Source of the DNA: Pseudomonas sp. UBA5706
GTDB taxonomy: Bacteria; Pseudomonadota; Gammaproteobacteria; Pseudomonadales; Pseudomonadaceae
Direction of reading: 5' to 3'
DNA: 64,000 bases
Assembly (NCBI RefSeq): GCF_002419965.1
Contig: NZ_DIHC01000002.1
Coordinates: 99,574-163,573, forward strand
Both the position numbers and the translations under genes were made by a program. Below, piece by piece: positions 45,756 to 54,882 of this stretch (position 1 is its first letter; each line of letters begins with the position of its first letter). The notes under the pieces are model-generated. The model worked only from the letters and a program-made list of their open reading frames with translations. It was not told the origin of the DNA and made no database searches.

Positions 45756-48700
45756 TGAACAATTACCCGCAGCGCGCCACTATGAATAAGCCCCACGCAT
45801 TTACACGGGGAGCAGCGCTGCTGACTGCCTTGATCCTGTCGACACCGCTGGCGCACGCGGCGGTAAGTCAAGAGCCCGCGCAGGCCCCCCTGTTCGTCAA
45901 CAACTCGGTGCCTCCGCTGAATATGCTGGTGGTCGGGCGTGATCACAAATTGTTCTTCCCAGCGTACAACGATGCCTCGGACCTGGATGGCGACGGGGCG
46001 ATCGAGATTCGCTACAAACCTTCGATCGATTACCTGGGTTATTTCGACTCGCTGACGTGCTACACCTACAACACCAGCGGATACTTCACCGCCTCCTCGA
46101 AAACCACTGAGGCCAACCTGAAAAAATGCCCTGGCACTTGGAGTGGTGACTACCTCAACTACCTGACGACTTCCCGCGCCGACGCATTGCGTAAAGTTCT
46201 CTACGGGGGATACCGGAGCACAGATACCACCTCGCAAACCATTCTGGAGCGGGCTTACATTCCTACTGACGCACATACTTGGGGTAAGGAATACACCAGT
46301 TACGATTTCGACGGATACAACCTGTCCGACTACACGCCGTATGCCAACCCCAGTTCCGGCAATCGCACGCTGTTCGCCAACAACACGCCATCTTCGGCGT
46401 CATCTTCGGCGCCGTTGCTGAGGGTGCTGTCCAACATTGCCAACATCCGTATATTCGGCTGGGTTTCCCGCGAGACAACCCAAGGCGGAACAACGGCCAC
46501 GAACACCTCGTTCAAGGACGTAACGGTCAAGCCCGTCGACCTCAACGTACGGGTCGAGGTATGCAAAAGCGGCTACATCGAGAGCAATTGCAAGCTCTAT
46601 CCCAACGGCACTTACAAACCCACCGGTATCCTTCACGACTACGGCGAAGGCAACCAGATGTACTTCGGCCTGATGACCGGCACCTATCAGAACAACCTTC
46701 AAGGTGGGGTCGTGCGCAAGGCTATCAGCAGCTTTGCCAATGAAGTCGACACCTCGACCGGGATATTCGGCACTAAATCCGGCAGTACCTATACCAAGGG
46801 CGGCATCATCGGCACCCTCGACGGATTGAAACTCAGCAGCAGTGGCGGCTGCACATCCACGGCGCAGACAGGTAATACCATCACCAATGCTACCTGCCAG
46901 AACTGGGGCAACCCGCTGGCGGAGATGATGTTTGAAACGATGCGTTACTACAGCGGATCCGATGCCAAGCCAACCGCCGCTTATGCATCCGGTACAGCCG
47001 ATACGAATCTGGGCCTCAGCGGCCTGACTTCGTGGTCCGACCCCTACGCTAGCAAGCCCAATGCAGAGGGCTCGCCACCGACCTTTCCCAGTTGCTCCAA
47101 ACCCTTTGAAACACTGTTCAGTGACGTGAACCCCACCTACGACTCAGACGTGCCGAGTGCTGCGTTCTCGCCCACCAACCTTCCCAGCGTGCCAACGGTC
47201 TTGAATAAGTTTGACCCGCAGGCATTGGGCCTAACGATCTGGAACGCCGACGTGGGCGGCGGCAACAAGAACATCAACATCGGCCAGACGACGAGTGTCA
47301 GCGACTCGGCACCAACCGCCAAAGTCGCCTCCAGCCTGGGCAATATCCGTGGCCTGCCCGAGGAGCCGACCAAGGAAGGTACGTATAACGCCGCAGCCGT
47401 GGCCTACTATGCCAATACCCGTCCCATCACATCGCTGGGCTCGCAAAAGGTCCAGACATTCTCTATTGCACTGTCCTCGACATTGCCACGCATTCAGATG
47501 CCGGTGGGAAGCAGCACCATCACCCTGCTGCCCTTCGGCAAGGTCACCAGTGGCGTAACCGAACAGATCACCGGCTTTTATATCGACTCGCTGTACAACA
47601 TGCCGGGACAGTTGAAAGATACTTCAGTCAACGGTGGCCGCGCGCAAGCGGTGTTCCGTGTTGTCTACGACGATTGCGGTCAAGGCTGCGACTACGACAT
47701 GGACGCCATTGTGTTGTACACCGTCTCGGTCGTCGGGACCGGCGCCGACGCAACGCTCGACGTGCGACTGGAGACGGTCTACTCGCAAGCGGGCAACGAA
47801 TCGCACATGGGGTACACCATTTCCGGTACGACCCACGACGGCATCTATCTGGAAGTGACCGGCGGTGGCAGCGGCAACCAACACTACGTACTCGATACAC
47901 CCGGCACCCAGTATCCCGGATCGTGCTCTTCGGGCTGTAACACCTCCGCCACGCTGTTGCCAGGCATGAGGTCGGGAAGTACGCAGGTGAACGGCGCCAC
48001 CTACCACACGCGTAACTTCAAGCCTTCATCCGCCACATCGGTGACCAACCTTGAAAACCCGCTGTGGTACGCGGCCAAATGGGGAGGTTTCGGTGACTCG
48101 ACCAACACTGCTTCGAGCTCGCCGGTAGCCGGCAAATGGGACTCGAACGTCTCAGGGACGCCTGACAACTACTTCCTGGTAAGCAGCGCGTCGACGCTCA
48201 AGGCGCAGCTTCAGGCGGCCTTTAGCCAGATTGCACAAAAAAATACATCCGTGGCGGCGCCAGCAGCCGTCCCCTCGCCATTGAAAGCGGACGCCTCAAC
48301 TTCGACCTACACCAATAGCTTCAACATTGCACAGTGGAGCGGTGATTTGACCAAAACCACCAGCAGCACCAACAGCACCACCCGCACGACCACGAAGACC
48401 CTTAATTGGACAGCGGCGGCGGTGATGCCAGAGGCTTCCAAGAGAAACATTCAGATGGCTAACGCTGCTGGAACCGGACTGCAGGCCTTCACATACAGCA
48501 ATTTGGGCACTCTTACCTATGCCAGCGTCAAATTGCAGACAACCCTGACTTCCGATCAAGTGTCATTTATCAGGGGGGTGCGCACGCTGGAAGGTACGAC
48601 CTTCCGTCGGCGCGCTTCCACACTGGGCGACATCGTCAACTCGCAACCGGTCTTCGTTCAAGGCGGCACGTTCACAAATACGCTGGCGGACTCGCTGAAC

Positions 48701-50173
48701 GGAACCAGCGGCGACTATGCGAAATTCAAGACCACTGCCAATGCGCGTCGCTCGCAGGTGTATGTCGGGGCCAACGACGGCATGCTTCACGCATTCGATG
48801 CCACTACCGGCGTGGAGCAGTTCGCCTTCGTCCCCACTGCAATCATTTCCAAGCTCAGCGCCCTGTCGGGGACGACCTATAACACTGACTCTTCCTTGCA
48901 CCGATTTTATGTCGATGGCTCGCCGGTGGTTTCCGATGCTTATTTCAACTCCGCCTGGCATACGGTGCTGGTGGGAACGCTGGGGGCTGGCGGCAAGGAG
49001 ATCTTTGCGCTGGACATCACCGAGCCCGACAACATCAAGCTGTTGTGGGAGTTCACGTCACAAAACGACACCGATCTGGGCGCCACATTTTCTACTCCCT
49101 ACATTTCCAAACTGCACTCTGGAGAGTGGGGCGTCATCTTCGGCAGTGGCTACAATGGCGATAACGGCAATGCCAGCCTGTTCATTCTCAACATTGCGAC
49201 GGGTGCGAAAATCGCCAAGCTGACGACGCCTGCCAGCACGCCCAAAGTGGATAACGGGCTGTCTTCGCCAGTGATTCTTGATACCAACTCCGACGGCATC
49301 GCTGACTACGCCTACGCGGGTGACCTGCTGGGCAACCTTTGGCGCTTCGACTTGATCAGCCCTGGCTCGCTAACCGACACCACCACCGCTAGCAGCTACA
49401 AAGTGGCGTTCAATGGCACCCCGCTATTCACCGCCTCGGCTGGCACTACAGGCGCCGCGGCGCAATCGATTACTACCGCTCCCGTCCTTTATCCACATCC
49501 CGGCGGCACAGGAAACCTGGTCATATTCGGCACCGGCCGTTACTTCGCCTCGGCGGATAAGGCCAGTACTGACTTGCAGAGCCTCTACGGGGTTTGGGAC
49601 CTGCAAACAGATGGGCAGATAGCGACTACACCTACAGGGACGTCCACCAGCAGCCCGGCAGGACGTAGCAATCTTCAGGCCCAGCTCCTGTCTTCGGCCA
49701 GCGGCACACTTGGCACCAGTACCGGGCTACGAACGCTCACCACCCGCTCGGTGGACTGGACCACCCAATATGGTTGGTATCTGGACTTGCAGACCGACGG
49801 AAAATCGAGCGGCGAGCGTATGGTCGATTTGATGACAATCAAGGGCCAAGTGCTGTTCGTCGCCACCCGCACCCCCATCACTGGCGTGTGTGAAGCAGGT
49901 ATTCAGGGTAAGCAGTTGGAGCTTGACCCTAACACGGGGGGTGCGAATCCCTTCTCGGTGTTCGACTTCAACGGTGATGGTGTAATTGACAGCAGCGATA
50001 CCTTGTCCGGGGTAATCATCAGCGGTTACGACTCATCAGGAGTGGGGTTCACCGTCGTTTCTGGCGATGGTCCATCGGGACTGTCCACCGTTTATTCCAG
50101 CGGTGGCAACAGCATGAGTGCGTTTACCGGTCTGCAGTACAACGGCCGCCAGACCTGGCGGGTGATTCCATGA
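45755..50173 (+). CDS. pilY1: Pilus tip adhesin/assembly factor PilY1
   Basis: 1472 aa, larger than the roughly 1160 aa of P. aeruginosa PilY1. A Sec signal peptide ends near AHAAVSQ. The N-terminal part reads LNMLVVGRDHKLFFPAYNDA where some PilY1 proteins have a VWA DxSxS site, which I do not find. An EF-hand-like DLDGDGAIE is near residue 78. The C-terminal beta-propeller (from about 860) carries the PilY1 calcium loop DTNSDGIAD at about 1176-1184 and DFNGDGVID at about 1404. An alternative ATG lies at 45782. It is secreted with the minor pilins. Confidence 0.93.
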   Translation: MNNYPQRATMNKPHAFTRGAALLTALILSTPLAHAAVSQEPAQAPLFVNNSVPPLNMLVVGRDHKLFFPAYNDASDLDGDGAIEIRYKPSIDYLGYFDSLTCYTYNTSGYFTASSKTTEANLKKCPGTWSGDYLNYLTTSRADALRKVLYGGYRSTDTTSQTILERAYIPTDAHTWGKEYTSYDFDGYNLSDYTPYANPSSGNRTLFANNTPSSASSSAPLLRVLSNIANIRIFGWVSRETTQGGTTATNTSFKDVTVKPVDLNVRVEVCKSGYIESNCKLYPNGTYKPTGILHDYGEGNQMYFGLMTGTYQNNLQGGVVRKAISSFANEVDTSTGIFGTKSGSTYTKGGIIGTLDGLKLSSSGGCTSTAQTGNTITNATCQNWGNPLAEMMFETMRYYSGSDAKPTAAYASGTADTNLGLSGLTSWSDPYASKPNAEGSPPTFPSCSKPFETLFSDVNPTYDSDVPSAAFSPTNLPSVPTVLNKFDPQALGLTIWNADVGGGNKNINIGQTTSVSDSAPTAKVASSLGNIRGLPEEPTKEGTYNAAAVAYYANTRPITSLGSQKVQTFSIALSSTLPRIQMPVGSSTITLLPFGKVTSGVTEQITGFYIDSLYNMPGQLKDTSVNGGRAQAVFRVVYDDCGQGCDYDMDAIVLYTVSVVGTGADATLDVRLETVYSQAGNESHMGYTISGTTHDGIYLEVTGGGSGNQHYVLDTPGTQYPGSCSSGCNTSATLLPGMRSGSTQVNGATYHTRNFKPSSATSVTNLENPLWYAAKWGGFGDSTNTASSSPVAGKWDSNVSGTPDNYFLVSSASTLKAQLQAAFSQIAQKNTSVAAPAAVPSPLKADASTSTYTNSFNIAQWSGDLTKTTSSTNSTTRTTTKTLNWTAAAVMPEASKRNIQMANAAGTGLQAFTYSNLGTLTYASVKLQTTLTSDQVSFIRGVRTLEGTTFRRRASTLGDIVNSQPVFVQGGTFTNTLADSLNGTSGDYAKFKTTANARRSQVYVGANDGMLHAFDATTGVEQFAFVPTAIISKLSALSGTTYNTDSSLHRFYVDGSPVVSDAYFNSAWHTVLVGTLGAGGKEIFALDITEPDNIKLLWEFTSQNDTDLGATFSTPYISKLHSGEWGVIFGSGYNGDNGNASLFILNIATGAKIAKLTTPASTPKVDNGLSSPVILDTNSDGIADYAYAGDLLGNLWRFDLISPGSLTDTTTASSYKVAFNGTPLFTASAGTTGAAAQSITTAPVLYPHPGGTGNLVIFGTGRYFASADKASTDLQSLYGVWDLQTDGQIATTPTGTSTSSPAGRSNLQAQLLSSASGTLGTSTGLRTLTTRSVDWTTQYGWYLDLQTDGKSSGERMVDLMTIKGQVLFVATRTPITGVCEAGIQGKQLELDPNTGGANPFSVFDFNGDGVIDSSDTLSGVIISGYDSSGVGFTVVSGDGPSGLSTVYSSGGNSMSAFTGLQYNGRQTWRVIP

Positions 50174-50619
50174 CCTTGAGAGATCGGCAGAAGATGCGAC
50201 ATTTAAAAACAGACGAGCACGGCTTCACCCTCATCGAGCTGATGATCACCGTAGCGATCGTCGCGATTCTTGCAGCCATCGCTTATCCGTCCTACACCAC
50301 ATATGTGCAGCGAGGGTATCGATCCGAAGGGATCGCCATGCTCAATGATGCGGTGGCCAGAATCGAAAGGTTTTATGCACAGAACAACACGTATGTGGGT
50401 GCTACGTTGTCGACACTCGGCCTTAGCACTGACAGCAAAGTCACAACGCTTAACTCTGCTAACAGCAAATACACGTTGAGTTTTTCAGGGACACCTGGCG
50501 CCACCACCTACACGCTACAAGTCGTTCCGCAAGACAGTCAGGCCAAAGATACCTGCGGCACCATGACGATCAATCAGGCCGGCGCTAAAACGCCTACCAC
50601 AGCGGAATGCTGGAGATAG
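50170..50619 (+). CDS. pilE: Minor pilin PilE
   Basis: 149 aa prepilin. The 18-residue leader ends TDEHG before [36 protein letters not shown] and IERFYAQNNTY are the ComP/PilE-type continuation, and the C-terminal cysteines in DTCGTM and ECWR form the loop. It overlaps pilY1 by four bases and is the last gene of this operon. No pilY2 gene lies between them. Only seven bases separate its stop from the convergent pilE-like gene. Confidence 0.92.
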   Translation: MTLRDRQKMRHLKTDEHGFTLIELMITVAIVAILAAIAYPSYTTYVQRGYRSEGIAMLNDAVARIERFYAQNNTYVGATLSTLGLSTDSKVTTLNSANSKYTLSFSGTPGATTYTLQVVPQDSQAKDTCGTMTINQAGAKTPTTAECWR

Positions 50620-50626
50620 GGATCAG

Positions 50627-51058
50627 TCAGCGCCCCCAACACCCTTGCACACTGGCACTGCCCGACATCCCCAGGTTATCGCGCCTGCCAGTGTTCTGCA
50701 GCAGGAACGCGCCGCATTTGTCCCCGCTCATCAAGGTGCCACCAATCGGCATCGCCGTCAGCACAAACGCCTGCTCTGAACGCTCGGCATCAATTGCATA
50801 GAACTCGGTGCCCGTAGAGACTTCATGCTCCCGAGCAGGTGGCCCTGGGGCGTCCGAGTACTGCCCGGTCCGAGAATAAAACCGCTCCAGTTTATGGGCC
50901 TCTTCGACCAGCATCGCCGCGATTTCCGCGCGGCGGGTTTTGCGGGAGTGCTCGGTGTAGTTCGGGTAGGCGACGGCGGCAAGGATTGCGATGATGGCGA
51001 CGGCAACCAGCAGCTCAACCAATGTGAAGGCTCGTTCTATCATCGGCCCTGTCTTCAT
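50627..51058 (-). CDS. Second PilE-type minor pilin
   Basis: 143 aa. The prepilin site is unusual: the leader MKTGPMIERA ends in Ala, not Gly, before FTLVELLVAVAIIAILAAVA. Glu5 is present. AYPNYTEHSRKTRRAEIAAM and LERFYSRTGQYSDAPG match PilE-like heads, with a Cys pair in DKCGAF and GCWGR. The ATG at 51058 overlaps the upstream pilX-like stop (ATGA). It is last in the minus-strand operon and is an alternative to the pilE at 50170. Confidence 0.88.
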   Translation of the reverse strand: MKTGPMIERAFTLVELLVAVAIIAILAAVAYPNYTEHSRKTRRAEIAAMLVEEAHKLERFYSRTGQYSDAPGPPAREHEVSTGTEFYAIDAERSEQAFVLTAMPIGGTLMSGDKCGAFLLQNTGRRDNLGMSGSASVQGCWGR

Positions 51059-51543
51059 TGCCGCTGCCGCCACATGATCCGGCGCTCGTCGGTGTGAATG
51101 CTTTCAAGCACCGTACGCGCGGTGCCGTGAAGGCCGATGGCAGTGACTCGATACAGCCTTTGTGGCTGCATGGGTGGGCCGCCCCCTGCTGCGTCCTCGG
51201 TCTCACCGAGATGCTGGATACCGAAGAAACCACCATTGCTCGCTACCCAGTTCACCCCTGACGCCTTACCCGCACCGCTGGCGGACAGGGTCAACGCTTC
51301 GGGGGGTGGCAAGCATGTCAGGGGCGTTGAACATTCCGGCGGTGCATAGGCTGGAGTGCGTACGCGGGCTTCGGCCGTTCGCAGCACGGCTTCGGCCAGC
51401 TGAAACGAGACATCGCGCAGTGCCAGGCCGCCGGCCGCTTTCTCCTGAAGCGTGGCGTTCTGCATGGATGAGGTTGCCAGCAGCGTCAGGAGCATGAGCA
51501 ATATCAGGCTGACGATCAGTACCGCACCGCGTTGAGTCTTCAT
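51055..51543 (-). CDS. Second PilX-type minor pilin
   Basis: 162 aa. The short leader MKTQRG precedes AVLIVSLILLMLLTLLATSS with no Glu5, as in PilX. SMQNATLQEKAAGGLALRD is the conserved helix, and one Cys pair lies in PECSTPLTCLPP. AAGGAG six bases before the ATG at 51543 sets the start, which lies 11 bases beyond the pilW-like stop. The C-terminus is basic (RRIMWRQRQ). Confidence 0.88.
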   Translation of the reverse strand: MKTQRGAVLIVSLILLMLLTLLATSSMQNATLQEKAAGGLALRDVSFQLAEAVLRTAEARVRTPAYAPPECSTPLTCLPPPEALTLSASGAGKASGVNWVASNGGFFGIQHLGETEDAAGGGPPMQPQRLYRVTAIGLHGTARTVLESIHTDERRIMWRQRQ

Positions 51544-51553
51544 CTGCTGCTCC

Positions 51554-52255
51554 TTAGCCAAGGCGATTACGAAGGGTGGCGACGACGCTGAAGGTCTGCT
51601 CCCGCGCGCGGTCTGCAGGGTCGAACAGGGTCAATGTCAGACGGACGCTACGAATCAGCGGGGGCTCTGGTTGTCCGGTGTAGCGCGCTATACCTGACGC
51701 ATCGGGTGAATCCGCTACCCCGAACAACACGTTGAAGTCGCGAACATTGCTCAGCAATGGCTGACCGTCCAGCGTCAGCTCATCTCGCTGCGCGTTTAGC
51801 CGGTAGACTAGCTGCTGGACAGGCAGCGCGATTTCCCCGGCTTCCATTTTGGGTGCGCGCCCACGAGACCATGCCGTGGCCGACGATGCGCAATCAGTGT
51901 GTATCACCCAGTCGTGCCAGGATTGATCGGTGCCTGCGGGAGCGGTTACCAGGGTCAAGGATCTCTGCCGTGCATCCCATTGCACCGGCGTCTGATGAGC
52001 ATTGGAAAACCCTCCCCCCAGGCTGGCGTCACGTACGCTGGCAAGACAACCGAACATGCCTACCAGGCGGGTTTCCTGGAGCATCTTGGCCAGCACGAAG
52101 CGCGCATCCTCCTGCAAGCTGGCGGACGATGTCTGACTCAACCAGGTGCTTTTGGAAGTGATGAATATCTGCGTCAGCGCCAACGACATCATCAGGCCGA
52201 GAACCAGCGCCAGCATGATCTCGATCAGGCTAAAACCCCTGTTACACGTGATCAC
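51554..52255 (-). CDS. Second PilW-type minor pilin
   Basis: 233 aa, shorter than the PilW at 44392. The leader MITCNRG precedes FSLIEIMLALVLGLMMSLAL with Glu5 present. SLQEDARFVLAKMLQETRLV corresponds to the PilW helix, and the C-terminal IRSVRLTLTLFDPADRA to the conserved sheet. It overlaps the pilV-like gene by four bases. Confidence 0.88.
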   Translation of the reverse strand: MITCNRGFSLIEIMLALVLGLMMSLALTQIFITSKSTWLSQTSSASLQEDARFVLAKMLQETRLVGMFGCLASVRDASLGGGFSNAHQTPVQWDARQRSLTLVTAPAGTDQSWHDWVIHTDCASSATAWSRGRAPKMEAGEIALPVQQLVYRLNAQRDELTLDGQPLLSNVRDFNVLFGVADSPDASGIARYTGQPEPPLIRSVRLTLTLFDPADRAREQTFSVVATLRNRLG

Positions 52256-52707
52256 GGCGGCGTTCCTTGTACGGACTTCGTCAGGCTGCTCAGGGTCATT
52301 GTCTGTCGCGCCGCGCCATCGCCTTGTGCTCGTGCGTCACTCCAGTCCAGCGAGATAACCACCCTCGCGCCGGAGACGGTCACGGACGCCTTCGCGTCCT
52401 CCCCCACCATTTGCCGCAGTTGATCGGCAAAGTCGAAAAGGTCCTGATCACGGGGTACGTCAGGGTTGCCTGAGGTCGGTGCCTGGCTGAGGGAGGCCAG
52501 GGTGTAGTTCGCATCGGGATTGGCGCGGATACGCTCCAGCAGGTCATGCGCGATAAAACTGGCATGGGTGCTGCGCAGGGCACTGTCGGTGTGCCTCAAG
52601 GCACTGAGCTGCAGCGTCGCCACGCCCAGGATGCCGATGGAAAACATCAACAACGCCACCAGCACTTCGATCAATGTCACCCCGGTCTGCGCTGATCCCA
52701 CGCTCAT
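52252..52707 (-). CDS. Second PilV-type minor pilin
   Basis: 151 aa. The leader MSVGSAQTG precedes VTLIEVLVALLMFSIGILGV, so +1 is Val with Glu5 present. LSALRHTDSALRSTHASFIA resembles PilV. It lacks the many cysteines of the PilV at 43850. GAGGGGTG before the ATG at 52707 sets the start. It is first of the minus-strand operon and divergent from the fimT-like gene. Confidence 0.87.
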   Translation of the reverse strand: MSVGSAQTGVTLIEVLVALLMFSIGILGVATLQLSALRHTDSALRSTHASFIAHDLLERIRANPDANYTLASLSQAPTSGNPDVPRDQDLFDFADQLRQMVGEDAKASVTVSGARVVISLDWSDARAQGDGAARQTMTLSSLTKSVQGTPP

Positions 52708-52868
52708 CGAACACCCCTCGCTGATCCTATTCAGGAGACAGTGAAGCTGATCAGCAGCAGCTCGCCGGACAGGTGTGTAACCACAGCTTACCGACATATC
52801 GGCTGACAATCGACGGCCTTGTCAGCACCGCCGGATGCGCGTTTGCTAAGTCGCGCTGAGGTCAGGGG

Positions 52869-53381
52869 GTGACAGAAGTGAGGCAGACGGGACTGACATT
52901 GATAGAACTGCTGGTCGGGCTGACGCTGATCAGTGTCGTTGCTACGTTGGCGATTCCCGCCTACGCGGCGCTGGTCGAATCACAACGACGTCAGGACACC
53001 GCTCAACAATTGGCCAGCAGCCTGCGTCTGGCGCGGGTCGAGGCCATCCTGCGCAGCCAGCCGGTGATCGTACAGGCGCAGGAAGGCAACTGGAGTCGGG
53101 GCTGGCACGTATTCGTCGATATCAATCGCAACCAGCTCCGGGACGACGATGAACCGATACTGGCCGAGCGCGGCGGCCAGCAGAACGTGAGGGTGGTCGG
53201 CAATGGCCGGGTGGCGATGCGCATCGGCTTCGATAACACCGGCAGGCTGCTCAATAATGCCAACGGCACCCTCGCAGTCTGCCTGAAAGACTCACCCGCC
53301 AGTCACTACCAGATAGCGGTTGCCGTGACAGGGCGGGTGACGCTTCGCAGCAGCGGTTTCACAACCGAGCCTTGTTCATGA
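52869..53381 (+). CDS. fimT: FimT/GspH-type minor pilin
   Basis: 170 aa with a GTG start, GAGG seven bases upstream. The leader MTEVRQTG precedes LTLIELLVGLTLISVVATLA (+1 Leu, Glu5 present). The GspH-like head has LRLARVEAILRSQPVIV, GWHVFVDINRNQLRDDDEPI and a terminal ITTEPCS-like tail with CLKD and PCS cysteines. Proteins of this fold can be DNA-uptake receptors (FimT) or tip pilins (FimU). It is convergent with ispH, 18 bases away, and divergent from the second pilV. Confidence 0.85.
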   Translation: MTEVRQTGLTLIELLVGLTLISVVATLAIPAYAALVESQRRQDTAQQLASSLRLARVEAILRSQPVIVQAQEGNWSRGWHVFVDINRNQLRDDDEPILAERGGQQNVRVVGNGRVAMRIGFDNTGRLLNNANGTLAVCLKDSPASHYQIAVAVTGRVTLRSSGFTTEPCS

Positions 53382-53399
53382 GGCAGATGCCAGAAGCGC

Positions 53400-54347
53400 T
53401 TACAGGATCGACTTGACCCGCAGTTCCTTGGGCATCGAGAAGGTAATATTTTCCTCGCGACCCGCCAGTTCGTCCGCGCCGGTTGCGCCCCAGGCCTGCA
53501 ACTGCTCGATGACGCCACGCACCAGCACTTCGGGCGCCGATGCACCTGCGGTGATGCCGATACGCTGCACGCCGTCGAACCAGTTGCGCTGCATGTCTTC
53601 TGCGCCGTCGATCAGATAGGCCGGAGTGGCCATACGCTCGGCCAACTCGCGCAAGCGATTGGAGTTGGAGCTGTTGGGGCTGCCGACCACCAACACCACG
53701 TCGCACTCATCGGCCAGTTGCTTGACCGCATCCTGTCGGTTTTGCGTGGCGTAGCAGATGTCGTCCTTTCGCGGGCCGCCAATAGCCGGGAAGCGCGAGC
53801 GCAAGGCATCGATCACGCGGCTGGTGTCGTCCATGGACAGCGTCGTCTGCGTCACGAAAGCCAGCTTTTCAGGATTGTGCACCTGCAGATTGGCGACGTC
53901 TTCTTCGTCCTCGACCAGATAGATGGCGCCGCCATTGCTGGCATCGTACTGCCCCATCGTGCCTTCGACTTCCGGGTGCCCCTCGTGGCCAATGAGAATG
54001 CACTCGCGACCGTCGCGGCTGTAGCGGGCGACTTCGATGTGGACCTTGGTCACCAGCGGGCAGGTCGCGTCGAACACTTTCAGCCCACGACCGGCCGCCT
54101 CGGTACGCACCGCTTGGGATACGCCGTGCGCACTGAAGATGACGATGACGTCGTCGGGCACCTGATCCAGTTCTTCGACGAAGATCGCGCCACGGCTGCG
54201 CAGGTCTTCGACGACGAATTTGTTATGAACCACTTCATGGCGCACGTAGATCGGCGGGCCAAACACTTCCAGCGCGCGATTGACGATTTCGATCGCACGG
54301 TCCACTCCGGCGCAGAAGCCTCGTGGGTTGGCGAGTTTGATTTGCAT
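53400..54347 (-). CDS. ispH: 4-hydroxy-3-methylbut-2-enyl diphosphate reductase IspH
   Basis: 315 aa [4Fe-4S] enzyme, last step of the MEP isoprenoid pathway giving IPP and DMAPP. The three cluster cysteines are in [22 protein letters not shown] and [11 protein letters not shown]. The [10 protein letters not shown] and [11 protein letters not shown] substrate motifs are present, as is [13 protein letters not shown] seven bases before the ATG at 54347 fixes the start. A terminator lies between fkpB and this gene, so it may have its own promoter. Confidence 0.97.
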   Translation of the reverse strand: MQIKLANPRGFCAGVDRAIEIVNRALEVFGPPIYVRHEVVHNKFVVEDLRSRGAIFVEELDQVPDDVIVIFSAHGVSQAVRTEAAGRGLKVFDATCPLVTKVHIEVARYSRDGRECILIGHEGHPEVEGTMGQYDASNGGAIYLVEDEEDVANLQVHNPEKLAFVTQTTLSMDDTSRVIDALRSRFPAIGGPRKDDICYATQNRQDAVKQLADECDVVLVVGSPNSSNSNRLRELAERMATPAYLIDGAEDMQRNWFDGVQRIGITAGASAPEVLVRGVIEQLQAWGATGADELAGREENITFSMPKELRVKSIL

Positions 54348-54380
54348 GATGTGCCTCGTGTCTACGCGCAATGAAACATA

Positions 54381-54412
54381 AAAACGAAAAGGCCCCGAGC
54401 GATGCCGGGGCC
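54381..54412 (-). terminator. Intrinsic terminator after fkpB
   Basis: GGCCCCG-loop-CGGGGCC stem followed by TTTTCGTTTTT on the minus strand, about 18 bp after the fkpB stop and 34 bp before the ispH start. Confidence 0.85.
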
Positions 54413-54429
54413 GATCAGACGCCAGACAA

Positions 54430-54882
54430 TCAGAGCGCCTTCACCTCGAAGATTTCCACTTCGAAGGTCAACGTTTTACCGGCAAGCGGATGGTTGAAGT
54501 CGACGGTCACCTGATCGTCGTCGAATGCCTTCACCACACCCGGCAGCTCGGTATTGGCCGCATCGTTGAAGATCACCAGCAGCCCCTCGGCCAGTTCCAT
54601 GTTATGAAACTGCGAACGCGGCATGATCTGCACATTTTGCGGATTGGGCTGGCCGAAGGCGTTTTCCGGCGGCACTTCGACCCTGCGCTTGTCGCCGGCC
54701 TTGAAGCCGAAAATCAGCGCTTCGAAGCCAGGCAGGAGACTGCCATCGCCGACCTTGAACGTGGCCGGGGCCTTGTCGAAGGTGCTGTCGACGGTGTCGC
54801 CATTTTCCAGGTACAGGGCGAAATGCAGGGTAACTTCCGTGTTCTGACCGATGCGTGTTTCTTGGGCAGCGTGTTCAGTCAT
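54430..54882 (-). CDS. fkpB: FKBP-type peptidyl-prolyl isomerase FkpB (SlpA-like)
   Basis: 150 aa cytosolic SlyD-type prolyl isomerase. An FKBP half ([20 protein letters not shown] and [20 protein letters not shown]) is interrupted by the insert-in-flap chaperone domain ([18 protein letters not shown]), and the FKBP strand [17 protein letters not shown] closes it. There is no His-rich tail as in SlyD. It overlaps lspA by eight bases and ends the ribF-ileS-lspA-fkpB block. Confidence 0.94.
   Translation of the reverse strand: MTEHAAQETRIGQNTEVTLHFALYLENGDTVDSTFDKAPATFKVGDGSLLPGFEALIFGFKAGDKRRVEVPPENAFGQPNPQNVQIMPRSQFHNMELAEGLLVIFNDAANTELPGVVKAFDDDQVTVDFNHPLAGKTLTFEVEIFEVKAL

Noticed and set aside
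48290..48310. DASTS in PilY1 as a MIDAS DxSxS motif
   Set aside because: It is not preceded by a hydrophobic strand and sits at the entrance to the C-terminal propeller, not in a Rossmann-like domain.
52833..52847. Possible sigma-54 box (GG-N10-GC) before fimT
   Set aside because: The -24 side matches only GG, and the start would fall at the ribosome-binding site, leaving an implausibly short leader.
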